Shown: piece by piece, positions 6,694 to 12,383 of the stretch
Layout of the letters: each line of letters begins with the position of its first letter
How positions within the stretch are numbered: position 1 is the first letter of the stretch
Source of the DNA: JAICNG01 sp035765135
GTDB taxonomy: Bacteria; Gemmatimonadota; Gemmatimonadetes; Gemmatimonadales; Gemmatimonadaceae
Direction: 5' to 3'
NCBI GenBank assembly: GCA_035765135.1
Contig: DASTYE010000326.1
Span: 1-12,383 of the forward strand
DNA: 12,383 bases
Notes under the pieces: generated by a model
Told to the model about the DNA's origin: nothing
The model's database searches: none
Seen by the model: the letters and a program-made list of their open reading frames with translations, nothing else
Position numbers and translations under genes: made by a program

Positions 6694-6900
6694 ATGACAC
6701 GTACCATCGAAGCAGGTATGACGGTCAACGATGTGCTGCAGAGGTTCCCGGAGACCGTCTCCGTCTTCAACAGCTTCGGAATTGACGCATGCTGCGGTGG
6801 TGCCGCCTCCCTCGAGGAGGCGGCCCACCGCGACGGCGCGGACCTCGGCGCACTGCTCGACGCGCTCGAGTCCGCGCTTCGCACGGAGGTCTCGCAATGA
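6694..6900 (+). CDS. Stand-alone ScdA_N/DUF542 domain protein
   Basis: A 68-residue protein consisting only of the N-terminal domain of the RIC/ScdA/YtfE family. The hallmark is the di-cysteine in FGIDACCGG (Cys33, Cys34), preceded by a helix TVNDVLQRFPETVSVFNSF and followed by SLEEAAHRDGADLGALLDAL. In ScdA/YtfE this domain is joined to a hemerythrin di-iron domain that repairs iron-sulfur clusters damaged by NO and oxidants; here the di-iron part is absent. Single-domain versions are common near NO- and nitrite-related genes. The ATG lies 1 bp after the nirK-like stop, with no good ribosome site of its own, and its stop overlaps the cupin start (ATGA). A longer in-frame start at 6634 would overlap nirK by 59 bp and adds unrelated residues, so I rejected it. 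Confidence 0.88.
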   Translation: MTRTIEAGMTVNDVLQRFPETVSVFNSFGIDACCGGAASLEEAAHRDGADLGALLDALESALRTEVSQ

Positions 6901-7244
6901 AAGTGATTCGGCCCGGTCAGGCCGCCGCCGGTGCCGTAGCGGCTGACCCTCGACGCCCGGCAACAGCGATCGTGCATGATTCGCCGGATGTGCGCTCCGT
7001 CGTTTTCAGAATCGGACCCGGTCAGGCCGTCGCGCCGCATCGCAGCGCTTCCACGGTGCTGCTGACGGCAATCTCGGGGCGGGGAATCGTCTCGGGTGCA
7101 GACACGGAGCAGGAGATGCAGGCCGGGGACGTCGTCGTCTACGAGCCGAACGAGCTGCACGGAATGCGCGCGACGGATGACACGTTCGTCCTCCTCGCCA
7201 CGATTACGCCGAGGCCGGGCGATCGCGCGCAGAGAGCGTCGTGA
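6897..7244 (+). CDS. Small cupin-domain protein
   Basis: A 115-residue single-domain cupin (beta-barrel about residues 33-103). Motif 1 is reduced: PGQAVAPHRSAST has only His48 where two histidines and a glutamate are usual. Motif 2, GDVVVYEPNELHGM, keeps Glu83 and His88. Metal binding is therefore possible but not assured. There is no signal peptide, so it is likely cytoplasmic. It overlaps the upstream DUF542 gene by 4 bp and shares a single base with the next gene, so it is translated with them. Small cupins of this kind often accompany NO-stress proteins and may sense or buffer; no reaction can be assigned. Confidence 0.82.
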   Translation: MKVIRPGQAAAGAVAADPRRPATAIVHDSPDVRSVVFRIGPGQAVAPHRSASTVLLTAISGRGIVSGADTEQEMQAGDVVVYEPNELHGMRATDDTFVLLATITPRPGDRAQRAS

Positions 7245-7678
7245 TGGAGTGGTTCGTGAAGGCGTTCATCAAGGCCAGCCTCGGCTGGCTCGCGCTCGCG
7301 GTGTCGCTCGGAGTGGCGATGGGCGTGTATCCGGCGTGGCTCATCTACCGCCCCGCGCACCTGCACATGGCGCTGCTCGGCTTCGTCGCGATGATGATCT
7401 TCGGGGTCGCGTATCACGTGATCCCGAGATTCACCGGGAATCCGCTGCATAGCCGCAAGTTGGCCGGCATTCACTGGGGGATGGCGAACGCCGGGCTGCT
7501 GCTGATGGTGATCGGCTTCTTCGTGCGCCCGCACGCGAGCGGGACCGGCCTACCGTTGCTCGGCGGCGGCGGCACGCTCGCCGCCGTTGGCGCGTACGCG
7601 TTCGCATACAATCTCTGGCGCACGCTGGACGCCGTTCGAAAGCCCGCACCGCCCGGCGTTCCGCTGGCTCGTCGCTGA
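7244..7678 (+). CDS. Four-helix membrane protein, haem-copper oxidase subunit I-like (first paralogue)
   Basis: A 144-residue integral membrane protein with four predicted helices (about 11-30, 40-60, 76-95, 103-125). The core of helix 2, AHLHMALLGFVAMMIFGVAY followed by HVIPRF, resembles helix II of NorB/CcoN-type subunits, where a histidine binds low-spin haem b. Candidate haem ligands are His39, His41, His58 and His77. Full subunit I proteins have 12 or more helices, so this is about one third. It is not an obvious fragment: both ends are clean and it is coupled to its neighbours by TGATG overlaps. A GTG one codon earlier (7241) is an alternative start. It is a paralogue of the next gene. 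Haem binding and any role in NO or electron transfer are inference. Confidence 0.82.
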   Translation: MEWFVKAFIKASLGWLALAVSLGVAMGVYPAWLIYRPAHLHMALLGFVAMMIFGVAYHVIPRFTGNPLHSRKLAGIHWGMANAGLLLMVIGFFVRPHASGTGLPLLGGGGTLAAVGAYAFAYNLWRTLDAVRKPAPPGVPLARR

Positions 7679-8133
7679 TGCATTCGCTCGTCAGGCGGTT
7701 CCTCAAGACCGGGATCGTGTTTCTGATCATCGGGCTCGTGCTCGGTGTGTGGATGATGATCGAGCGTGAGATGGGCGGACGCCTGCCCGGGCCGTACGCG
7801 GTGAGCGCACACACGCATGCGATCCTCGTGGGGTTCGTGATGATGATGATCCTTGGGGTCGCGCTTTGGCTCTTTCCCAGACCTGGGAAAGAGGACACGC
7901 GCTACACGCCGCGCGCCGCGGAAGGGGCGTACTGGCTGGTGACCGTCGGCACGGCGGCGCGCGTGGTAGGTGAGTTGGCACGACCGACGATTCGCGCGCC
8001 GTGGCTCGGGGTCGCGATCGTCATCTTCGGCGTATTTCAGGCAGCCGGCATTGGACTCTTTTTCTACACGATGTGGCAGCGGATTCGTCCAGCCGGCAGC
8101 CAGACTCGTGAGGCGCAAGGGGAGCGGTTTTGA
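7678..8133 (+). CDS. Four-helix membrane protein, haem-copper oxidase subunit I-like (second paralogue)
   Basis: A 151-residue membrane protein with helices at about 9-29, 45-67, 83-101 and 108-133. Helix 2 starts AHTHAILVGFVMMMILGVAL and ends in FPR; against the preceding protein, 15 of 25 residues from AHxH to PR are identical by my alignment, so the two come from a duplication. Of the candidate haem ligands only the AHTH pair (His45, His47) is kept; the histidines equal to His58 and His77 of the first paralogue are Trp and Tyr. The basic N-terminus (LVRRFLK) suggests it faces the cytoplasm. The ATG shares its A with the upstream stop. The pair may act as a hetero-oligomer that rebuilds part of a subunit I helix bundle, which is inference. 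Confidence 0.8.
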   Translation: MHSLVRRFLKTGIVFLIIGLVLGVWMMIEREMGGRLPGPYAVSAHTHAILVGFVMMMILGVALWLFPRPGKEDTRYTPRAAEGAYWLVTVGTAARVVGELARPTIRAPWLGVAIVIFGVFQAAGIGLFFYTMWQRIRPAGSQTREAQGERF

Positions 8134-8135
8134 TC

Positions 8136-8645
8136 ATGCAGATGACGTCGACTACTGTTCACGGCGGTAATGCCGCCCTGGCGATGGATGTGTTACGTCG
8201 AATCGTGCGAGCACTGCGCGTATTCACTCATGCCACTGAGCGCGAGTTTGGAGTCAGCGCCGCACAGTTTTTCGTGCTCCGTCAGCTTGCGGCCAGGCCC
8301 GGGCAGTCGCTCGGCGAGCTGGCGAGCCACACTCGTACGTCGCCCAGCTCGGTCTCGGAGGTGGCGGCGGCGCTCGTGAAGCGTGGACTCGTGGTGCGGG
8401 GGCGGGCCGACGACGACCACCGGCGCGCGGAATTCCGGCTGACGCCCGAGGGAAGCGAGTTGCTGGGCCATGCTCCGGTGTCTGTTCAGGAGCAACTGGT
8501 TGCGGGCTTCGAGCGGCTTGCGCCGGAGGAGCAGCGAGTGCTTCGCGAAGGAATGGAGGCGTGGCTGGAGGCGTCGGGGTTGTCCGAGGTGCCGGCGACG
8601 ATGTTCTTCGAGGGCGTTGGGGAGCCTTCGCGCAACGGGCCCTAA
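8136..8645 (+). CDS. MarR-family transcriptional regulator
   Basis: A 169-residue winged-helix regulator. The DNA-binding part is about residues 41-108: AAQFFVLRQLA, then SLGELASHTRTSPSSVSEVAAAL as the helix-turn-helix, and the wing with DDDHRR (92-97), close to the family's DxRR, followed by FRLTPEG. Dimerisation helices lie at both ends. MarR proteins are mostly repressors released by small molecules or oxidants; no sensor cysteine is present here (no Cys in the protein). The start is uncertain: GGAG at 8121-8124 is 5 nt from a TTG at 8130 and 11 nt from the ATG at 8136 that I chose; a further ATG is at 8142. It is the last gene of the nirK operon, so autoregulation is likely, with the 5543-5561 dyad a candidate site. 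An inverted repeat begins 8 bp after its stop. Confidence 0.88.
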   Translation: MQMTSTTVHGGNAALAMDVLRRIVRALRVFTHATEREFGVSAAQFFVLRQLAARPGQSLGELASHTRTSPSSVSEVAAALVKRGLVVRGRADDDHRRAEFRLTPEGSELLGHAPVSVQEQLVAGFERLAPEEQRVLREGMEAWLEASGLSEVPATMFFEGVGEPSRNGP

Positions 8646-8653
8646 AGGCTTTT

Positions 8654-8785
8654 AGCACAGAGAACACAGAGAACGGCCACAGAGACTGCCACAGAGAACT
8701 TCAACAACAGGGCTTTTGACAAAGACCTTGCAGTTGCAGTCCTCTGTGGCTTTTCTCTGTGGCCGTTCTCTGTGTCCTCTGTGCT
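8654..8785. repeat. Large inverted repeat built from CACAGAGA units
   Basis: The left arm (8654-8700) begins AGCACAGAGAACACAGAGAA and the right arm (8738-8785) is its reverse complement with about five differences including one 1-nt gap; the loop is 37 nt. Within each arm, ACAGAGA-type units recur four times at 9- to 18-nt steps. The element starts just after the MarR stop, so it may end the operon transcript, though no T-run follows. It is unrelated in sequence to the 207-bp element. It looks like a dispersed intergenic repeat. Confidence 0.8.
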
Positions 8786-8870
8786 TCAAGCTGTTACGGC
8801 TCGTTGCACGATCAGCCCCGCCCGGGTGCCAGCACGCCTGCTCGTTGCGCCCCGGCGTTCAAAAAGCGAA

Positions 8871-8920
8871 GTTGAAGCGGCAAGGCACGACGCCGGGCCT
8901 TCCCTCCCACTGGCTTCAAC
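8871..8920. promoter_or_regulatory. 8-bp inverted repeat upstream of the kinase gene
   Basis: GTTGAAGC (8871-8878) and GCTTCAAC (8913-8920) are exact complements 34 nt apart, ending 22 bp before the kinase GTG. It could be an operator pair or a leader hairpin. An 8-bp match at this distance is only weakly significant. Confidence 0.25.
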
Positions 8921-8942
8921 CTGATGCCGATGCAGGCAGCTC

Positions 8943-10745
8943 GTGTCTGAGCACGTCGTTACCAGCGACCTTTCGAGCGCGAGCGAGCCGACCACCAGCT
9001 TTGCCTCGCTCGTAGACAAGGTGCGCCGCCTGACGTTCATGTCGGACGCGTCGGTGGCGATGCTCACGCACGACGACCCGCGAGACGTCATCGCGGCCGT
9101 GTATGAGCTGCTGCGTGTCGAGCTGCGGCTCGACTGCTGCTTCAACTACCTCGTCGAGGACGACGCGACGCGCCTGCGACTCAACTTCGCGGCTGGCGTG
9201 TCCGCTGACCAGGCGGCGTCTCTCGAATGGCTTGGATTCGGCGAGGCCGTGTGCGGTAACGTGGCGATGCAACGCGCCGAGATCGTGCGCGAGAACGTGC
9301 AGTCGGCGTCGGACCCCATGGTGGAGCTGATTCGCTCCCTCGGCATCACCGCGTATGTCTGCGAGCCCCTGTTGGTGGGTGACCGATTAGTCGGCACGTT
9401 CTCAGTAGGGACGCGCAGTCGTACGCGATTCCTGCGCGATGAGATCGAGCGGGTTCGATCGATTGCCGGACCGCTCGCCTCCGCGATGGATCGTCGCCGG
9501 CTCATCCGCGGCCTTCACCAGCTGCGCCACCGCGCGGAGAGCCTGCAGGCGTTGACATCGGCGCTGTCGACGTCGGCTACGCCGGCCGACGTGGCGAACG
9601 CCGTCATCGAGCGCACCACGGCCATGTTCGGGGGCGTCGGCACGGTCATTACCCGCCTGACGAGCGGGCACTCACTGCAGATCCTCGAAGCGCGCTCCAT
9701 GCCGGGGCATTTGCGCGACGCCTGGTCGGAGTTCCCTCTCGATTCGGATGTACCGCTTGCCGAGGCGGCGCGAACCGGCGAGACGATCGCCATCGAATCG
9801 CCCGAAGAGTGGAGCCGGCGATATCCGCACCTCGCCGGAATGCTCGAGAGCTCCGGGCAGCATTCGCTGATCGTCGTACCACTGCTCATCGAGTCGCGCA
9901 CGATCGGCTCGCTCGGCGTCGCGTTCGATCGTCCGCGGCGCTTCACGCCCGACGACCGCAACCTCATCACGATCGTCGCACAGCAATGTGCGCAGGCGCT
10001 CGAGCGTGCGCGCCTACTCGAGGCGGAGCAGCTCGCTCGCCAGGCGGCGGAATCCGCGGACCGTGAGAAAGTCGAGCTGCTCGCGTCGGTGAGTCACGAC
10101 CTTCGCACGCCGCTGAACGCCATCGGCGGTTACATCCAGCTCCTCCAGATGGGAATCCGCGGCGAGCTGAACGAGGCGCAGAAGGAGGACCTGGGCCGCA
10201 TCGCGAGCAACCAGCGCCATCTGCTTCACCTCGTTGAGGAGCTGCTTCGATTCTCTGCGCTCACGTCGTCATCACGCCCGCGCGAGATCAGGCGAATCCC
10301 GGCGGTCGAAGCGCTTCAAACGGCCGTGGGAGCGGTGATGCCGCAGGCGACGATGAAAGGGATCTCGTTGAGCGTGTCGACGGAGGATCACATCGCCGTG
10401 CAGGGTGATCCGGAGCGTGTGCAGCAGATCCTCATCAACATCCTCGCGAACGCCGTGAAGTTCACGCCGCCGGGCGGCCGCGTGACGCTGTTCGCGGAGA
10501 CGGAGGCATCGGACACGGTGCAGCTCTGCGTCAGCGACTCCGGGCCCGGCATCCCACCCGAGATGTTGCAGCGGATCTTCGAGCCCTTCCGTCAGCTTCG
10601 CGAAAGACCCTCCGGGAGTGACGGCGTCGGACTGGGGCTGGCGATCAGCAGAACGCTCGCGCGCGCCAGCGGTGGCGACGTCATCGTCGAGAGCGTGCTC
10701 GGCGAGGGAGCGACGTTCATCGTGAAGCTGCCGCGGGCGGGATAG
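8943..10745 (+). CDS. Soluble GAF-GAF sensor histidine kinase
   Basis: A 600-residue two-component kinase with no membrane segment, so it senses in the cytoplasm. Two GAF domains lie at about 37-185 and 200-355; the first has the typical GFGEAVCGNVAMQRAEIV stretch. A charged helical linker (355-378) leads to the HisKA domain with phospho-acceptor His385 in SVSHDLRTPLNAI. The ATPase domain shows the N box NILANAVKFTPPGG (499-512), G1 DSGPGIP (532-538), F box FEPF (546-549) and G2 GVGLGLAI (561-568). It autophosphorylates and passes phosphate to a response regulator, but none is adjacent. Cysteines at 65, 66, 104 and 140 lie in the first GAF domain; whether they or a bound haem or nucleotide do the sensing cannot be told. 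The GTG start has only a weak AGGCAG ahead of it; an ATG at codon 33 is the alternative. Confidence 0.92.
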   Translation: MSEHVVTSDLSSASEPTTSFASLVDKVRRLTFMSDASVAMLTHDDPRDVIAAVYELLRVELRLDCCFNYLVEDDATRLRLNFAAGVSADQAASLEWLGFGEAVCGNVAMQRAEIVRENVQSASDPMVELIRSLGITAYVCEPLLVGDRLVGTFSVGTRSRTRFLRDEIERVRSIAGPLASAMDRRRLIRGLHQLRHRAESLQALTSALSTSATPADVANAVIERTTAMFGGVGTVITRLTSGHSLQILEARSMPGHLRDAWSEFPLDSDVPLAEAARTGETIAIESPEEWSRRYPHLAGMLESSGQHSLIVVPLLIESRTIGSLGVAFDRPRRFTPDDRNLITIVAQQCAQALERARLLEAEQLARQAAESADREKVELLASVSHDLRTPLNAIGGYIQLLQMGIRGELNEAQKEDLGRIASNQRHLLHLVEELLRFSALTSSSRPREIRRIPAVEALQTAVGAVMPQATMKGISLSVSTEDHIAVQGDPERVQQILINILANAVKFTPPGGRVTLFAETEASDTVQLCVSDSGPGIPPEMLQRIFEPFRQLRERPSGSDGVGLGLAISRTLARASGGDVIVESVLGEGATFIVKLPRAG

Positions 10746-10751
10746 AACAAG

Positions 10752-10775
10752 AATCCGGAATGCGGAATCCGGATT
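10752..10775. repeat. Short AATCCGGA repeat with perfect 10-bp palindrome
   Basis: AATCCGGA occurs at 10752-10759 and again at 10766-10773, the second within the perfect palindrome AATCCGGATT (10766-10775). It follows the kinase stop by 6 bp and is part of the repeat-filled gap before the convergent dehydrogenase. Confidence 0.45.
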
Positions 10776-10791
10776 GAGGAGCCCAAGGGGA

Positions 10792-10835
10792 TCGAGGGTG
10801 TCGAGGTGAACTGCTCTGCACCTCGATACCCTTGA
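10792..10835. terminator. 17-bp hairpin between convergent genes
   Basis: TCGAGGGTGTCGAGGTG (10792-...-10808) pairs with CACCTCGATACCCTTGA (10819-10835) over 17 positions with two G-T wobbles, loop 10 nt. It lies between the ends of two convergent genes and could end transcripts from both sides. There is no T-run, so it would not be a classical intrinsic terminator; it may equally be one more intergenic repeat. Confidence 0.5.
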
Positions 10836-10861
10836 CATCCTCGACACCCTCGACACCCTCG
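10832..10861. repeat. 9-bp tandem repeat (TCGACACCC)
   Basis: TTGACATCC, TCGACACCC, TCGACACCC and a partial TCG follow each other at 10832-10861. The same word appears as GGGTGTCGA in the left arm of the neighbouring hairpin, so tandem and inverted copies come from one unit. It stops 8 bp from the dehydrogenase stop codon. Confidence 0.6.
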
Positions 10862-10868
10862 CCCTTTG

Positions 10869-12383
10869 TCACGGCAGAGCGAACGCGACGTACGTGTCGG
10901 CCGAGCTCGATCCGAGCTTCCCTCCGCCGGTCGCGATCACGACATACTGCTTTCCACGCACGCGATAGGTAGCCGGCGTGGCGTATCCCGCCGCCGGCAG
11001 TGTCGTCTCCCACAACAGCCTTCCCGTATCCTTGTCGAATGCGCGGAACTTCGCGTCCTGCGTGGCGGCGATGAACACGAGCCCTCCGGCCGTGACGATC
11101 GGTCCGCCGTACTGTTCGGTGCCGCTCGGCGCGCCGTCCGTGGGCGGCAGCGAGGGGTGGTGGCCCAGAGGAATCCTCCACCGGTGCTCACCGGTGTTGA
11201 GGTCGATGGCCGTGAGCGTTCCCCATGGCGGCGCGATGACCGGCAACCCACTGGAGTCTCTCCATCGCTCGTAACCAACGAACTCGTAAGGCGCCATTGT
11301 GCGTGGCGGCCGCCGGCCCACTGGCCGCTGCACGCGCGGCAGCGCTGAGGCTGGAAGGCCTAGCAGGTACGCAATGACGGCGCCTTTCTCTTTCTCCGGA
11401 AGGTTGGCGAACGAAGGCATGAACCCACGCCCGCGCTCGAGCACCTGCTGGATCTGTTCCGCCGACAATCGCGCTCCGACGTTGATGAGCGACAGCGCAC
11501 GGTCCTTTCCGCGCCGATCGGGGCCGTGGCAGCTCGCACAGGCCGCGTCGTACACCGCGCGGCCCCTGCGTGGTGGGGCGCCCGGCGGAGGAAGGCGCGC
11601 CGATTCGCGCATCGCGGCAATCCACGGGACGTCGCTGGCGTTGATGTAGAGCACGCCGCTCTCGGGATCCACGGCAGCGCCGCCCCACTCGCCGCCGCCA
11701 TCGAATCCTGGCAGTACGATGCTCCCCTCACTGCTCGGCGGCGTAAAGAGACCCTGCCAGCGCAACGCGCGGAATCGCCGGAGCGCGACTGACCGCCCGT
11801 TAGGCGAGAGGTCTGCGAGATCGGCCTCCGTGATCGATTGGCGTGCGAAGGGCGCGGGCCCTGTCGGGAACGGTTGCGTCGGCCACGCCTGCTCGCCGGA
11901 TAAATCCGATGGCGGGACCGCTCGCTCCTCGATGGGAAAGAGAGGGCGTCCCGATTCGCGGTCGAAGACGAACACGAAACCGCTCTTCGTGATCTGGGCG
12001 ACCGCATCGACGCGCTCGCCATCCCGGCTGACGGTCACGAGGTTCGGCGCGGCGGGAAGATCGCGATCCCACAAATCGTGGTGCACGGTCTGGAAGTGCC
12101 AGAGCCTCTTGCCGGTCCTGGCATCGAGCGCCAGCAGCGTGTTCGCGAACAGGTTGGCGCCGATGCGCGCTCCGCCATAGAAGTCCGGAGTCGCCGAGCC
12201 AGTGGGCACGTAGACGATGCCGCGCTTCGCGTCCACGCTCATCCCCGCCCATGAGTTCGCTCCGCCGGCGGTGCGCCATGCGTCGGACGGCCACGTATCG
12301 TGACCGACCTCTCCCGGGCGGGGAATGGTGTGGAACGTCCAGCGAATCTCGCCGCTGCGCACATCGTAGGCGCGAACGTCACC
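10869..12383 (-). CDS. PQQ-dependent dehydrogenase with inserted cytochrome c domain (5' end outside window)
   Basis: The visible 504 residues (numbered from the window edge) are the middle and end of a periplasmic quinoprotein dehydrogenase; the start codon lies outside. The frame stays open to base 12383, where it reads GDVRAYDVRSGEIRW, a typical propeller-blade motif. HHDLWDRDLPAAPN (101-114) and TKSGFVFVFDRESGRP (132-147) match the PQQ-pocket segments of membrane-type glucose and related dehydrogenases. A c-type haem site CASCH (282-286, DNA 11526-11540) with a likely axial Met322 in GFMPSF forms a cytochrome domain at about 268-345. Propeller sequence resumes after it (APPWGTLTAIDLNTGEHRW and EQYGGPIVTAGGLVFI), so the cytochrome is inserted inside the propeller chain and not appended. 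Electrons from an alcohol or sugar would pass PQQ to haem to a carrier. The substrate is unknown. It is convergent with the kinase gene. Confidence 0.92.
   Translation of the reverse strand, partial: GDVRAYDVRSGEIRWTFHTIPRPGEVGHDTWPSDAWRTAGGANSWAGMSVDAKRGIVYVPTGSATPDFYGGARIGANLFANTLLALDARTGKRLWHFQTVHHDLWDRDLPAAPNLVTVSRDGERVDAVAQITKSGFVFVFDRESGRPLFPIEERAVPPSDLSGEQAWPTQPFPTGPAPFARQSITEADLADLSPNGRSVALRRFRALRWQGLFTPPSSEGSIVLPGFDGGGEWGGAAVDPESGVLYINASDVPWIAAMRESARLPPPGAPPRRGRAVYDAACASCHGPDRRGKDRALSLINVGARLSAEQIQQVLERGRGFMPSFANLPEKEKGAVIAYLLGLPASALPRVQRPVGRRPPRTMAPYEFVGYERWRDSSGLPVIAPPWGTLTAIDLNTGEHRWRIPLGHHPSLPPTDGAPSGTEQYGGPIVTAGGLVFIAATQDAKFRAFDKDTGRLLWETTLPAAGYATPATYRVRGKQYVVIATGGGKLGSSSADTYVAFALP

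Noticed and set aside
5673..7160. 495-codon open frame on the minus strand opposite the nirK operon
   Set aside because: It lies antisense to nirK, DUF542 and the cupin, which have unmistakable family motifs. Its translation is rich in Arg/His/Asp with no recognisable domain, as expected of an antisense frame in GC-rich DNA.
7244..8133. The two small membrane genes as pieces of one frameshifted oxidase subunit I
   Set aside because: They are homologous to each other across the same helix, not consecutive parts, and their stop/start overlaps are clean, so a duplicated short gene fits better than a broken long one.
10869..12362. GTG at 12362 as the dehydrogenase start
   Set aside because: The frame stays open to the window edge and the upstream residues complete a propeller motif (GDVRAYD), so the gene continues outside the window.

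Overview
This 12.4 kb window is GC-rich bacterial chromosome with 12 protein-coding genes on both strands, one of them cut by the right edge. The gene content fits an aerobic, high-GC soil or freshwater bacterium of the Gemmatimonadota/Acidobacteriota kind: periplasmic copper enzymes, a PQQ dehydrogenase with a built-in cytochrome c, and intergenic gaps filled with palindromic repeats. I favour Gemmatimonadota, but this rests on style and there is no rRNA or other marker gene. No tRNA, rRNA, CRISPR array, transposase or phage gene was seen.

Left part (1-5224): one end of a ~207-bp palindromic element, a small secreted protein (229-687, minus), then a translationally coupled pair, an Fpg-type DNA glycosylase (855-1742) and a phospholipase-D/cardiolipin-synthase-like membrane protein (1739-3217). 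Convergent to these lies a large secreted multicopper oxidase (3227-5224, minus) whose copper motifs come in the reverse of laccase order.

Middle (5225-8645): a 451-bp divergent gap holds a second copy of the ~207-bp element, a 19-bp dyad and a 7-bp inverted repeat. From it runs a tightly packed plus-strand operon: a copper nitrite reductase with every copper and catalytic residue visible (nirK-like), a stand-alone ScdA_N/DUF542 di-cysteine protein, a small cupin, two paralogous four-helix membrane proteins resembling one quarter-to-third of a haem-copper oxidase/NO-reductase subunit I, and a MarR regulator. Junctions are 1-bp gaps or 1- to 4-bp overlaps, with 2 bp before the MarR start. The operon is most simply read as a nitrite/nitric-oxide handling module: NirK makes NO in the periplasm, and the downstream proteins are candidates for sensing, repair or disposal of NO. 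It is the most interesting system here, because no conventional NO reductase is present and the two mini membrane proteins are of unknown function.

Right part (8646-12383): an inverted repeat built from CACAGAGA units, a soluble GAF-GAF histidine kinase without an adjacent response regulator (8943-10745), a hairpin and short tandem-repeat gap, and the convergent PQQ-dependent dehydrogenase with an inserted cytochrome c domain (10869 to beyond the window, minus).
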